A stretch of DNA of 64,000 bases from Streptomyces sp. NRRL S-87. GTDB taxonomy: Bacteria > Actinomycetota > Actinomycetes > Streptomycetales > Streptomycetaceae. The stretch lies in the NCBI RefSeq assembly GCF_000719335.1, contig NZ_JOGB01000008.1, positions 62,001-126,000 of the forward strand, given 5' to 3'. The position numbers and the translations under genes were made by a program. Shown here piece after piece: positions 8,647 through 18,445 of the stretch (position 1 is the stretch's first letter; each line of letters begins with the position of its first letter). The notes beneath the pieces are model-generated. The model made no database searches and was not told the DNA's origin. It worked only from the letters and a program-made list of their open reading frames with translations.

Positions 8647-9345
8647 ATGTCTGCTTCTCCCAGTTCTCCCGGCCCGGCCGAGAACCGGCCGCCAGCGGCC
8701 ACCGACCGCCTGGCGTGGCGGAGGCACATCCCGGCGCTGGCCTCCGCCGCCGCCGGGATCCGACAGGCGTCCGACGCCTGGGACGCGGTCTCGGACTCCT
8801 TCTGCGACGGCGACGGCTGGCCCGTCGACGAGCAGGGATACGAGGACGGCAAGGTGAAACGCGACGCTGAGGCGTGGGAACACGTGGAGGTCTTCCTCGC
8901 CCACGGTCCCGAGGTCCTGGCCGGCGTCCGCGCTGCCGCCCGTGGTGCCGACTACGTCGAGGGGCCGGTCAGCGAAGACCTCCGCCGGCTGCGCGGGATC
9001 GACACCACCCTGGAACAGGCGGGACAGCTCCAGCGCGAGTGGGATCAGATCATGGCCCTCATGGACGCCTCGCTCCCCGGCTCGCGGAAGCTCTACGAGA
9101 GCCAGGCAGAGGAGGACCGCAACGCCGACGGCTGGCACTACACCGACGAGCTGTCCATCCGCGGCCCGGCCCTCGTACGGGCCGCGGACTACCTGGCTGG
9201 CCGAGCGGACCGCGAACAGTCCTCGCGGACCGAACAGGCACGCGTGGCCCTCGCCCGATCCCCCTCCGGCCGACACGGTGCCCTGCCGGCTTCTCCCCCG
9301 GCGCCACAGGCGCCCGGCCCACCGGTGCCGGGGCGCTCCCGCTGA
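8647..9345 (+). CDS. Hypothetical protein of the transfer operon
   Basis: I do not recognise this 232-residue protein. It is acidic and mostly helical, with a disordered Pro/Ser-rich tail after about residue 195, and has no membrane segment. ATG 8647 is chosen over an in-frame TTG at 8629 because CGGAGGA lies eight bases upstream of the ATG. It follows the VirB4-like gene by 21 bases and is probably co-transcribed. Confidence 0.75.
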   Translation: MSASPSSPGPAENRPPAATDRLAWRRHIPALASAAAGIRQASDAWDAVSDSFCDGDGWPVDEQGYEDGKVKRDAEAWEHVEVFLAHGPEVLAGVRAAARGADYVEGPVSEDLRRLRGIDTTLEQAGQLQREWDQIMALMDASLPGSRKLYESQAEEDRNADGWHYTDELSIRGPALVRAADYLAGRADREQSSRTEQARVALARSPSGRHGALPASPPAPQAPGPPVPGRSR

Positions 9346-9536
9346 CGCCCGTAGCACCGAGTCCCGGCGGGACCAAACCTTCCGATCGCCAGATCCTCGT
9401 GGACCACCGCCCGCCCAGCACCACCACCCCCGGTCGCTGATCACTTCCCGCCTCGGAGTACGCCGCATGCCTCTCACCAGCAGAACCATTCCGGCCCTCG
9501 ACCTCCCCCGTAATCGAGCCTCCGGATGGATCAGCC

Positions 9537-10301
9537 ATGTTGCCCACCTCCGCCGAAGAAGTGCTTGCCGACGTCACCATCGGCCGCCACCCCGACTACG
9601 GCATCGTCGCCGCGAACCCCAAGAACCTCGCCGCCGGCCCCTGGATGCTGGAGCGGCTCGACTTCCATCCCGTCCGCGGTCAGCCGACTCTGTACGCCCT
9701 GACCGACCAGCAGCGTGACGGGCAGGGCCGCGCCACCCGGGCCGTCGCGCTGCTGCGCAATGCCGGCTTCTGGGTCGACATGGACGCCGTGTTCATCCCC
9801 TCCCTGGTACCCGGCGCGGGGTCCGTCCCGTCCCGGGCTCCGCGCGCCGAGCCAGATGTCGCGTTCGCCGAGCATCCGCGGCTCGGCATCGTCGCGGCCA
9901 TCGACAGCCGCGCCTCCGGACTCACCGAACTCGCCCTGGTCGAACACGGCTGGCGGCACGATCACCGCCTGGACATCTACACACTGCCCGCCGCCACCAA
10001 CCGCGACGAGGCCCTGGGGAAGGTCGCCGACGCCACGTTGGCCCTGCACCGTTCCGGTGTCCAGGTTGCGGTGCAGCCCCGCCTCGCCCAGGACGTAGCG
10101 GCCCGCCACCGCCCCGCGCCCTCCTCGTCCCGCGACCGTGTCCAGGGCGCTGGCCGTAGCTCTCCGATCGTTGCCGCCGCGCTCGCCGCCAGCCCGGTCC
10201 TCGCCAGTCTCCCAGGCAAGGCGCCGGTGTCGGCTCCCGCCACCTCCGTCGCGGCGGCCCTGCCGGTCGACCCGCGCATCGCGTTCACCCGCGACCGCTG
10301 A
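9537..10301 (+). CDS. Hypothetical protein with two similar halves
   Basis: This 254-residue protein has no known domain. The segment GRHPDYGIVAANPKN early in the protein resembles EHPRLGIVAAIDSRA about 110 residues later. Each is followed by a similar stretch (LERLDFHP versus LVEHGWRH), which suggests an internal duplication of a unit of about 100 residues. The tail is low-complexity Ala/Pro/Ser. A 190-base gap separates it from the preceding gene. Confidence 0.7.
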   Translation: MLPTSAEEVLADVTIGRHPDYGIVAANPKNLAAGPWMLERLDFHPVRGQPTLYALTDQQRDGQGRATRAVALLRNAGFWVDMDAVFIPSLVPGAGSVPSRAPRAEPDVAFAEHPRLGIVAAIDSRASGLTELALVEHGWRHDHRLDIYTLPAATNRDEALGKVADATLALHRSGVQVAVQPRLAQDVAARHRPAPSSSRDRVQGAGRSSPIVAAALAASPVLASLPGKAPVSAPATSVAAALPVDPRIAFTRDR

Positions 10302-10327
10302 CCCAACTCCCGTAAGGAATAGCTCCC

Positions 10328-10825
10328 ATGGCCGTGAAGACCATCTGGCCGATCAACCACGCATGCGGCCACAAGGCCGACCGTGACCTGTCCAATCGAC
10401 CGGCCGACCGCCGCGCGGGCTTCGCCGAGTGGCTCGCCAGCCAGGAGTGCAGCGACTGCTGGCGCGCCTCCAAAGAGAACAGCGAGCAGGACAAGGCCGC
10501 CTGGGTGAAGACCAAACGCGCCGAAGAGCAGGCCGAGTCCGAAGCCTGGTCGCAGCAGTACCGGATGCCTCCGCTCGAGGGAACCGAGCGCGCCGTCCCC
10601 TGGGCTGTGCGCTGCCGCCACCAGATCCTGGCCGCCGCCTACACCGCCCTGGTCGTCGAAGGCGAAACCAGCGAGCCGGAGTGGGAGGAGATCGAGGAGA
10701 CCGCTCGCACCATCACCCGCGCCGGATGGTGGATCGACCAGCGCTCCTCCGAACCCGATGACCTCGCCGAGCTGCTCCAGGCCGCCACTGACGCCGACCG
10801 GCCCAGCGAGAACCCCCACTTCTAG
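10328..10825 (+). CDS. Small protein with a possible Cys/His metal site
   Basis: The 165-residue protein begins with a CGH motif (residues 11-13) and has CSDC about 25 residues later, a spacing that could hold zinc. The rest is acidic and helical (EEIEETARTITRAGWWID). Its function is unknown. It is the last gene of the first transfer operon and is followed at once by a terminator hairpin. Confidence 0.75.
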   Translation: MAVKTIWPINHACGHKADRDLSNRPADRRAGFAEWLASQECSDCWRASKENSEQDKAAWVKTKRAEEQAESEAWSQQYRMPPLEGTERAVPWAVRCRHQILAAAYTALVVEGETSEPEWEEIEETARTITRAGWWIDQRSSEPDDLAELLQAATDADRPSENPHF

Positions 10826-10829
10826 CTGC

Positions 10830-10857
10830 CGGGTGTCCCGCTGTCGCGGGACACCCG
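10830..10857 (+). terminator. Intrinsic terminator between convergent genes
   Basis: An 11-bp perfect stem, CGGGTGTCCCG with CGGGACACCCG and a six-base loop, lies five bases after the stop at 10825. The T-rich stretch after it is weak. It lies between convergent genes and could act in both directions. Confidence 0.8.
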
Positions 10858-10981
10858 CTTCGCTTTCCCAAGTCCGAGAGAGTGTTCTTGCGACTTGCGC
10901 CAGAGACTCCTTGGAGGACGGGAACCAGCGTCGCGAACGACTGACAACGGTCTGGTTGCCACCCACCGCACAGTCTTGAGG

Positions 10982-11653
10982 TCAGGAGCAACCGTGCCCC
11001 GACCCCAGGCCCTTCGTATCGCGGGCGAACTCGCCGCCAACACACCCAGGCACGAAGGTATGCCCCAAGATGGCCAGCATCCCCTCACGTAGACGGCGCA
11101 CTGTCATGATGCGCTGCGTACGCAGTCTCGTGGTCTCCGCCGTAAAGGCCGCCAGACGACTCCGATAGACGGCGCGATCAGTAACAGGTTCCTTCCTATC
11201 CTGAAGAAACCTGAGGTACATGTCCCAATCCTCGTGAGGCTCTCGGAGATCGACAACCTTCGGGGCGACTTCCACAAGCCAGTTGGCTTCCATCGCCAAG
11301 TACCGGCAAAGGTTTGCTGATTCAACATCCAGCCCGATACTGCTGGCCAGTTCTTCCTCGTCAAAGCTGACTCGGTGAGTTCCCTCGCTGTAATCAGGGA
11401 TCTCAAGATCCAGGCGAGATGCCAGCTCGTACAGCAGCACCTTTACCATCTGCGGTAGCTTGGCATCCCAAACTGCATTGATGTAGTCCTCGCGTCGATC
11501 CGCGTTCGGAAGCGGCGGACTTTCCTCGCCGGAACGGTCATTGTTCCGGCCCTCTTTGGACGCAGACTGGTAGCTCTTCCCGGATTCCTTCATGCGGCGT
11601 CGCACTTCCTTCTTGCGTGCGTGGTGCTTCGTCACTGCTCGCTCTGTCCACAC
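10982..11653 (-). CDS. Hypothetical protein with basic N-terminus
   Basis: I do not recognise this 223-residue protein. The N-terminus carries HHARKKEVRRRMKESGKSYQ, a basic segment of a kind seen at the start of several Streptomyces plasmid and DNA-associated proteins. The remainder is acidic and helical. It is read in the opposite direction to the surrounding transfer operons and its codon use is less GC-biased, so it may have been acquired separately. Confidence 0.65.
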   Translation of the reverse strand: MWTERAVTKHHARKKEVRRRMKESGKSYQSASKEGRNNDRSGEESPPLPNADRREDYINAVWDAKLPQMVKVLLYELASRLDLEIPDYSEGTHRVSFDEEELASSIGLDVESANLCRYLAMEANWLVEVAPKVVDLREPHEDWDMYLRFLQDRKEPVTDRAVYRSRLAAFTAETTRLRTQRIMTVRRLREGMLAILGHTFVPGCVGGEFARDTKGLGSGHGCS

Positions 11654-11980
11654 CGGTCCCGTGATCCGACGTGTTCAACGGATCCAACGTTCAATCCGGG
11701 CGAGGATGCGGAGCACCTTCGGGCCTTTAGAGCTCGTCGATCACGGGTCGATAGAACTCAGCCGGGACCGTCGCCGCTGGGCGGTCCACGTTGGTGAACG
11801 ATCGTCTCCTCGATCGGTTACGCCTCGGGTACCGAGCTCAGCCTGCGATCGTCGCGCTACGGGTCGGTGGCACCTACCAGCAATCTCCGGCCAGGCCAAA
11901 TCCCGAATCCTTCGGATTCTCTACCTGTCGGTCCGACCTCCCGGGCCCTCATTTCTTCCTTCTCCTTCTAGGTAGACACC
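11654..11980. promoter_or_regulatory. Divergent promoter region
   Basis: This 327-base gap separates the minus-strand gene (start 11653) from the second plus-strand operon (start 11981), so promoters for both must lie here. The only clear structure is a small hairpin GAATCCTTCGGATTC at 11905-11919, followed by a pyrimidine-rich stretch. The text CCGGCCAGGCCAAAT before it resembles CCGGCCGGGCCAAAC at about 18373. I cannot define -35/-10 boxes with confidence. Confidence 0.5.
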
Positions 11981-13246
11981 GTGATCGCCCACCTGCAGCG
12001 CGTCAGGGATACCGCAGGCCTGCTTTCTTACCTGTACGAGCCAGGTGAACGCGGTAACCACGTCAGCCCCCGGCTTATCGCGGGCGACGGTCACGGGGCG
12101 CCGATCGAGCTGCTCGCCGAGACGGGCTCGCTGCCCTACTTGGCTCAGGCGCTCGACGCTCCCGTCAAGCGCCTCGGGGCACGTGCTCCAGCTCGATCGA
12201 CGTGGGTCTGCTCGGTCCGGGCCGACCCGCGTCGGCCGGACTTCACCGACGCGCAGTGGGCTGCCGTATTGCGCCGGCTGGTGTCCGCCACCGGAATCGC
12301 TCCGGACGGTGATCCGGACGCCTGCCGGTGGGTCGCCCTGCGCAACCAGCCCCGACAGGTGCACATCGTGGCCACCCTCGCCCGCGAGGACGGCGGCTTG
12401 CACCACAGCTATCGCGATGCCTTCCGCCTCCAGACCGAATGCCGCCGGATCGCGGCAGAGCTGGGGCACCTCGCCACCGGCTCCTATCCGACTTCCCGTG
12501 CCCAGGAGACTTCTGTGCCCGCTCCACCCATCACCATTTCCTCCGAGTCCAGCGGCAGCGTCGTGGTGAAAGGTGCCAACGATGACCTGTCCGCCATGAT
12601 CCTCAGGCACGCCGGCTTCCAGCAGATCCAGGACTGGCACGGCCGGCGCCACCGGCTTCCCACCACCACCCCGGTCGCGGACCAGGTCGCCATCGCCAGC
12701 CACGCAGCCGAGATGCTCCGCTCCGCCCGCTACGGCGTCGATCTTGCTTCCTCCCTGGACGTGGCCCGGATGAGCACCCCGGCGGATCCCGTTGGGCACT
12801 ACGCTGCCGGAGCCTCGCTTCTCCAGATCACGGACCGGATCAGGTCTGCCGAGAACGGGGCGGACCTTCAGCGAGCAGTCGACCAGCTCCTCCACCCCGA
12901 GCACGGCGCGCTGGAACGCGTCCGGGAAGCTCTGGAAGCGGCGGGAGACCACATCAACGACCTCGACGACGAGGCGTACGGACTGGCGGGCCGGTTCGGC
13001 TTCGCGGCGGATTTCGTCGTCTCAGCGCAGTCGGAGCTCGTCGACTCGCAGGACGAGCTGCGCCGTGTCGGCGCCCCGTCTCGGTCCCAGCCCAGGCCGG
13101 GGACGCGCTCCTCGGATCTGTCTGTCTCTCAGAGCGCGGCGCTGGCCGTGTCGCCCGCGGCAGCCAGGGCCCACGCCGGCACCGGTGTTCCGTCGCCCGC
13201 CACGCCACCTCAGTCCGCGGCACGTCCCGTCCCCCGCTCCCGATGA
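11981..13246 (+). CDS. Relaxase-like protein with degenerate metal site
   Basis: The first 170 residues of this 421-residue protein align by eye with the relaxase encoded at 29274-31034: shared text includes VRDTAGLLSYLYEPG-like and ATGIAPDGDPD(A/G)CRW blocks. Where that relaxase has HIHIVATL, this one has QVHIVATL, so one histidine of the HxH metal site is replaced. The second half (about 170-370) is a different helical domain. It may bind the transfer origin without nicking it, or may serve in regulation or mobilisation. It starts the second plus-strand operon, with GTG at 11981. Confidence 0.75.
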   Translation: MIAHLQRVRDTAGLLSYLYEPGERGNHVSPRLIAGDGHGAPIELLAETGSLPYLAQALDAPVKRLGARAPARSTWVCSVRADPRRPDFTDAQWAAVLRRLVSATGIAPDGDPDACRWVALRNQPRQVHIVATLAREDGGLHHSYRDAFRLQTECRRIAAELGHLATGSYPTSRAQETSVPAPPITISSESSGSVVVKGANDDLSAMILRHAGFQQIQDWHGRRHRLPTTTPVADQVAIASHAAEMLRSARYGVDLASSLDVARMSTPADPVGHYAAGASLLQITDRIRSAENGADLQRAVDQLLHPEHGALERVREALEAAGDHINDLDDEAYGLAGRFGFAADFVVSAQSELVDSQDELRRVGAPSRSQPRPGTRSSDLSVSQSAALAVSPAAARAHAGTGVPSPATPPQSAARPVPRSR

Positions 13247-13339
13247 AGCGTTCCGTTCGATCCGCAAGGAGTAAGCCCGTGAGCTGCACGAGAGCCGAGC
13301 GCGCCCCGCCCCGCTCGCTCACATCCCAAGGAACCGCCC

Positions 13340-15128
13340 GTGCCTTCCCCGCGTACCGATGCGCCGTCAACGACCACCGGCTCCGACGCACTCCTCTATC
13401 TCCTGTTCGGCGTCCTCGGCGCCGCCATGGCCTTCGGCTCGCTGGCCTGGCTGACCGGCAACCTCACCAACTCCCTCGTCGGAAGCGGCCCGTGGGCCCC
13501 GTTCCGCGCCACCGACGCCGTGCTGCACCCCGAGGTGCTGTGGCCGACCCTGAGCACCACCTCGCTGCTGGTCGGCGTCCGCGTCATCCCCGGCCTGCTC
13601 ACCCTGGCGCTGATCACCACCGGCCTGGTGCTGTGGCTGCGCCGGCGCTCCGGTGCCAAGACTGGTCTCGCCCGCAAGAGCGACCTGGCGCCGCTGCTGG
13701 ACAAGGAGATCACCGCCAAGGCGAAGAGCCTGCGGCCGTCCCTGAGCGGCCGGGAGTGCAAAAGAGGTCGCTCCCGCCGACCGCGGCATCCTGCTCGGCA
13801 CTCTTGACCCTGGTCGGGCCGATGTCCGCGCCTCCTGGGAGGACGTGATCGTAGCGATCATGGCCCCGCGCAGTGGGAAGACCTCCGGGTTGGCGATCCC
13901 CGCGATCCTCGCGGCTCCCGGTCCGGTCCTGCTCACCTCCAACAAGGCGGCGAATGACGCGTTCACCGCGACGGTGGACGCCCGTGCCGAGGTCGGCACG
14001 GTCTGGACCCTCGACCCCCAGCAGATCGCCCACCACCCGCGCGAGATGTGGTGGGACATCCTGGCCGACGCCCGCGACCTTGCCGGGGCGAAGCGGCTGG
14101 CCGGACACTTCGTCGCGGCGAGCGTGGACGAGTCGAGCGGCTCCGACTTCTGGTCCACCGCCGCGTCCAACACGCTCGGCGCCCTGTTCCTGGCCGCCGC
14201 GAGCCACCGGCGGCCGATCACCGACGTGCTGGCCTGGCTCGCCTCCCCCGCCGACCGAACCCCGGTCGACCTCCTCACCGACGCCGGCCACGACGCGGTC
14301 GCCGCACAGCTCCAGGGCACCGTCTCCGGCGCGACCGAAACCCGCGACGGCATCTACGAGACGGCGAGGCAGTACGCGAGCTGCCTGCTCGACCCGGACG
14401 TCGCCGCCTGGGTCACCCCGAGCAAGGACCTCCCCGAGTTCAAGCCCCTCGCCTTCGCCACCTCCCGCGACACGCTGTACCTGCTGAGCAAGGACGGCGG
14501 CGGCAGCGCGTCCGCGATCATCGCGGCGGCGGCCGACGCCGTGATGCGCGCGGCCGTGATCGTCGCCGAGCGCTCCGGCGGACGGCTCGACCCGCCCGCC
14601 TTGTGCGTCCTCGACGAGGCGGCGAACGTGTGCCGCATCAGCGACCTCCCGGAGCTGTACTCGCACTTGGGGAGCCGGGGTGTCATCCCGATGACGATCC
14701 TGCAGTCCTACCGGCAGGGCCAGCGGTGCTGGGGCGAGGCCGGGATGGACGCCCTCTGGTCCGCCGCCACCGTCAAGATCGTCGGGTCGGGAATCGACGA
14801 CGCCGACTTCGCCGACCGCCTCAGCCGACAGGTCGGTGACCACGACGTCCAGACCGTCTCGGTCTCCACGAGCGAGGGCGGCAAGTCCACCTCGGTGAGC
14901 ATGCGCACCGAGCGGATCCTGCCGCCCGACGCGATCCGCGCCCTACCCAAGGGCAAGGTGCTCCTGCTGGCCACCGGCCTGCGGATCGCCATGCTCTCCA
15001 TCCGGCCCTGGTACAAGGAGCCCTCCGCCAAGGTGGTCGGGCTGGCCTCCGCCCGCGCCACGAAGGCGATCACCGAGCGGGCCCTGGCGAAGACCGTCGG
15101 CCACGACAACTTCGGGCTGTCGGCATGA
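13340..15128 (+). pseudogene. TraG/TraD type IV coupling protein, single frameshift
   Basis: The coupling protein feeds relaxase-bound DNA into the mating channel. The first frame (13340-13807) encodes two transmembrane helices and the start of the cytosolic region. The ATPase part continues in the next frame, with Walker A APRSGKTSG, Walker B PALCVLDEAANV and a TILQSYRQGQ motif ending at 15128. The frames join cleanly if one A is removed from the AAAA run at 13760-13763, giving ECKEVAPADRGILLGTLDPG. An alternative is a separate protein from GTG 13845, but that would start just before Walker A and lack the membrane anchor. The cause is either a sequence error or a recent mutation. Confidence 0.85.
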
Positions 15129-15355
15129 GCGCGCCCACGCCACGTTCCGCGCGGCTGGCACAGTCGCCGGTCGTCCTGCACGAGGGCCGGTGGTGGCTGG
15201 TCGGAGATGCCGGGTCAGTTCCCGTCGCCGATCGCTCCTTCGGCACCGTGCTGGACGACTTCGCTGAGGCGGTGGCCGCCGCTGACCGTGCGGTCGCCGA
15301 TCTGCGTGCCCGGCCGAGTGAGCCGTCCGCTTCCAGCACGCGAGGTCGTCGATGA
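15125..15355 (+). CDS. Small hypothetical protein
   Basis: This 76-residue protein overlaps the coupling-protein stop (ATGA) and the next start (ATGA), so it is embedded in the operon. It contains LHEGRWWLVGD and no recognised domain. Its function is unknown. Confidence 0.75.
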   Translation: MSAPTPRSARLAQSPVVLHEGRWWLVGDAGSVPVADRSFGTVLDDFAEAVAAADRAVADLRARPSEPSASSTRGRR

Positions 15356-16524
15356 ACCCGCTGCTGAAGGCCGAGCAGGCGGTCCTCGGCGCGGTGCTGC
15401 TCGACCCGGGCCAGCTCTCGCACCTGGAGTGGCTCGCGCCGGATCACTTCTACCGGCCGGTCCACCAGGCGCTGTTCGCCGCGCTCCGCAAGCTCCGAGG
15501 CAATGGCCACCCCGCGGTGGAGGGCGAGGGTCCGGTGCCGCTGTCGTGGGTGACCGACGCGGTTGCCGAGGCCGGCCTCCACGTCCGGGGGCTGACCGCG
15601 TCGTACGCCCATCTCCTGGTCTCGGCCTGTCCGCGTCCGGCGCACGCGCCGGTGTACGGCCGCATGGTGCTGGAGGGGGCGATCCACCGCACCGTCACCC
15701 AGCACGCGATCCGCCTTCACCAGGAGGCTCGCACGGGCGCCCTGCGAGGCGAGGTCGAGGGAGCGCTGCACTACGCGGACGTCCTGACGGGGGTGCTCAC
15801 CGATCTTGCACGGCGGTGGGGCACCGAACCGCGACCGGTCGCGCCCGCGACATCGCGGGCCCTCGACCCGCCTGCCCTTCCGCCGGCTCAGGCCGATCGG
15901 GTTGCCGAGGACGAGGAGTTCCTTCTGGCCGTCCTCGTCGAGCGGCCGGGGGCCATGGGCGAGGTGGTGGGCTGGCTGCGTCCGGGCGACTTCGCCGACC
16001 CGGTCCACGGGCACCTCTACCGGTGCCTCGGGGCGCTGCACCACCGGGGCGAGCCCATCGACCGGATCACCCTGCTCTGGGAGGCCCAGCGGCGCGGCCT
16101 GCTGGCCAACGGCACGCTGTCGGGCGACCGGTTCGCCGCCATCTGCGACGGCGTGGGGGCCGGTGACGCCGAGTGGCTCGGCAAGCGGGTGATGCGTTCC
16201 TCGATCACGCGCACCGCAGCCGCCTCCGCCCTCGCCGACCGCGCCCTTGCCGAAGACGAGGTCCTGGCCCCCGGGCGGCTCATCAACCACGCCCTGCACG
16301 CGCTCGGCCCGCTCGATGAGGTCCGCGCCCGTTGGCAGACCGCGCACGGCCGGCCGGCTTCACGGGCGCCAACCACCGCTTCTCCTCCGAGCGGGCCGCC
16401 GGCGGCGCGGGTACAGGCGGCCCTCACCCGCAGTACGCCGCGCGCCGCCCCGTCTCCACCGGGCCGACTCGGCCCCGGGCCCACCCCGACCGCCGCACGC
16501 CCGCCCTCACGCAACCACAGCTGA
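15352..16524 (+). CDS. DnaB N-terminal-domain-like protein, duplicated
   Basis: The protein starts EQAVLGAVLLDPGQLSHLEWLAPDHFYRPVHQALFAAL, closely resembling the N-terminal domain of replicative helicase DnaB. A second, weaker copy (EDEEFLLAVLVERPGAMGEVV, then PGDFADPVHGHLYRCL) begins near residue 182. No helicase ATPase core follows: the protein ends after 390 residues with a Pro-rich tail. It probably interacts with primase or helicase during element replication, or acts as a decoy. ATGA overlap with the preceding gene. Confidence 0.82.
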   Translation: MNPLLKAEQAVLGAVLLDPGQLSHLEWLAPDHFYRPVHQALFAALRKLRGNGHPAVEGEGPVPLSWVTDAVAEAGLHVRGLTASYAHLLVSACPRPAHAPVYGRMVLEGAIHRTVTQHAIRLHQEARTGALRGEVEGALHYADVLTGVLTDLARRWGTEPRPVAPATSRALDPPALPPAQADRVAEDEEFLLAVLVERPGAMGEVVGWLRPGDFADPVHGHLYRCLGALHHRGEPIDRITLLWEAQRRGLLANGTLSGDRFAAICDGVGAGDAEWLGKRVMRSSITRTAAASALADRALAEDEVLAPGRLINHALHALGPLDEVRARWQTAHGRPASRAPTTASPPSGPPAARVQAALTRSTPRAAPSPPGRLGPGPTPTAARPPSRNHS

Positions 16525-16562
16525 CACCCCTGTCCATCGCTCCTCCTCATGTACGGGAATTC

Positions 16563-17150
16563 ATGGTGACCACGAACCCTCTCGCCGACGCTCTGGCCAT
16601 CCGTGCCACGGCCTCGGCCTTCGACGCCCAGCGCGGCAAGCTCCCGGTCCCCGGCGACCCTCACCGCCTCCCCAGCAGCGTCGCCGTCGCCCAGCAGATC
16701 TCCGAACTCGGCAAACTGATCACCGAGCTGGGCGACGAGGTCCTCTTCCGCACCGCCAGCAGGGAATACGACTCTCGCACTTCCCTCGCCGTCTCCAGCT
16801 TCTCCGCCGCCATACGGCCCGCCGGTGACGCGGCAGCCGCCCTCGGGGAAGTGGCCCAGCAGCTCGCGTTCCTGGAACGGACCGAGCACCTGCACGACCG
16901 GCCCGACACCCGGGATGCCCGGGAAGCGGCGGGGCGGGTGATCGACGAGGCCCTCGGGACGGCAGACACGGCCCTACGGGAAGCGGCCGACTCCCTGCAC
17001 GCCGCCTCGACCGCGGTCTCGCCACCGTCGAGGCGGCTCCGGGCAGCCCTCGGCCGGACCACCACCACCGTGTACGGGGCCGTACCGGCTCCCCCCACAG
17101 CGCCGGCACCGGCAACGCCTCTCGCGCCCCGGACCGTACGGGGCCGGTGA
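16563..17150 (+). CDS. Hypothetical helical protein
   Basis: This 195-residue Ala-rich, helical protein has no recognised domain and its function is unknown. ATG 16563 is used; a GTG follows as the second codon. No strong ribosome site is visible. It lies between the DnaB-N-like gene and the broken cytosine methyltransferase. Confidence 0.68.
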   Translation: MVTTNPLADALAIRATASAFDAQRGKLPVPGDPHRLPSSVAVAQQISELGKLITELGDEVLFRTASREYDSRTSLAVSSFSAAIRPAGDAAAALGEVAQQLAFLERTEHLHDRPDTRDAREAAGRVIDEALGTADTALREAADSLHAASTAVSPPSRRLRAALGRTTTTVYGAVPAPPTAPAPATPLAPRTVRGR

Positions 17151-17151
17151 C

Positions 17152-18352
17152 ATGCCTGCCATCGTCTCCCGCCCTCCGCTGATCGGGTCGCTCTGCTCCG
17201 GGTACGGCGGCCTCGACCTGGGGGTGCAGTCCGCTCTCGGCGGCACCCTGGCCTGGCACGCGGAGGTCGATCCGAACGCCTCGCGCATCCTGGCCCGCCA
17301 CTGGCCCGGCGTCCCCAACCTGGGCGACATCACGACCGTCGACTGGTCCGCCGTCCCCCGGGTGTGCGTCCTGACGGCAGGCTTCCCCTGTCAAAGACGT
17401 CTCGGTCGCCGGCCGCCGGGCCGGACTCAACTCCCAGACCCGCTCCGGGCTGTGGCTGCACGTCGCCCGTGCGGTCGAGGCCCTCCGACCCTGCTTGGTA
17501 GTGATCGAGAATGTGCGCGGCCTCCTCACCTCCCCCGCCGGCTCCCCTGGCGACGTGGAACCCTGTCCGTGGTGTCTGGGAGACACCGCAGGTCAGCCTC
17601 CTCTGCGGGCACTCGGTGCCGTACTCGGATCCCTGGCCGACCTCCGGTACGACGCGAAGTGGCTCGTGCTTCGCGCCTCCGACATCGGAGCCCCGCACCG
17701 GCGCGAGCGGACCTTCCTCACGGCCTGGCCCGCAGGAGACCCTACTCAAGACGCCGACCAGCAACATCGGCAAGAACGGCGGCTCCCAGCACCCGGCCAA
17801 GAGGAAGAGCGGGGGCCACGGTCCGAACCTGGCCGACGAGGTCGAGTGGCTCCTGCTGCCGACCCCGAAGGCGTCGGACGGAATCAAGGGCTCACCCAAC
17901 CAGCGGCACGGCAACGGGGACATGACCCTGCCCAGTGCGGCGGCGTCGCTGTTGCCCACACCCCGGGCCAGCGACACGGGCACCCCGGGCCGTCGCCCCG
18001 GCAACGGGTGGCGCCCTCCCCTGTCGGCGGTGGTCCTGCCGCTGTGGGCGGAGCCGTCCCCGGAAGCCGAGGAGTCGAGCGGCGATGGGGACCGTACGCA
18101 GCCGCAATCGCCCGATGGGAGACGCTCACCCGCCCCGCGCCGGCGCCCACGGACGCGGCCGGTCGGCTCCGTGCCGACTTCGTCGAGTGGATGCAGGGCC
18201 TCGACGCCGGCTGGATCACCGCCACCCCGGGACTCGGACGCCCGGCGCAGCTCACCGCGCTCGGCAACGGCGTCGTCCCCCAACAGGCCACTCGCGCTCT
18301 GCAGTTGCTGACACCGCCGTTCCCGCGCTGTCCCCGCTGCGCGGCCGGGTAG
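17152..18352 (+). pseudogene. C5-cytosine DNA methyltransferase, three frameshifts
   Basis: Family motifs are all present but in three frames. Frame 1 has GSLCSGYGGLDLGV and the catalytic GFPCQ loop. A shift at an AAA run (17393-17395) leads to VVIENVRGLL and APHRRERTF. A second shift near 17745 opens a frame with LLPTPKASD repeats, typical of actinophage and plasmid methylases. A third near 18075 returns to AAAIARWETLTRP and the ending LGNGVVPQQA. The first two need removal of a base; the third needs an added base. Unless these are sequence errors, the enzyme is inactive. The intact product would be about 400 residues and would protect the element from restriction. Confidence 0.85.
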
Positions 18353-18445
18353 CGGCTCCCTACCGGGATTTCCCGGCCGGGCCAAACCGCAGATTCTCCG
18401 CATCCTCTCGGGCATGTCGCCGTCTCACAGATGGAGCACGCTCTC

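Noticed and set aside
13740..13850. Programmed frameshift in traD
   Set aside because: The shift needed is +1, while the A-run would favour -1 slippage, and no stop codon or shift-promoting hairpin lies at the place.
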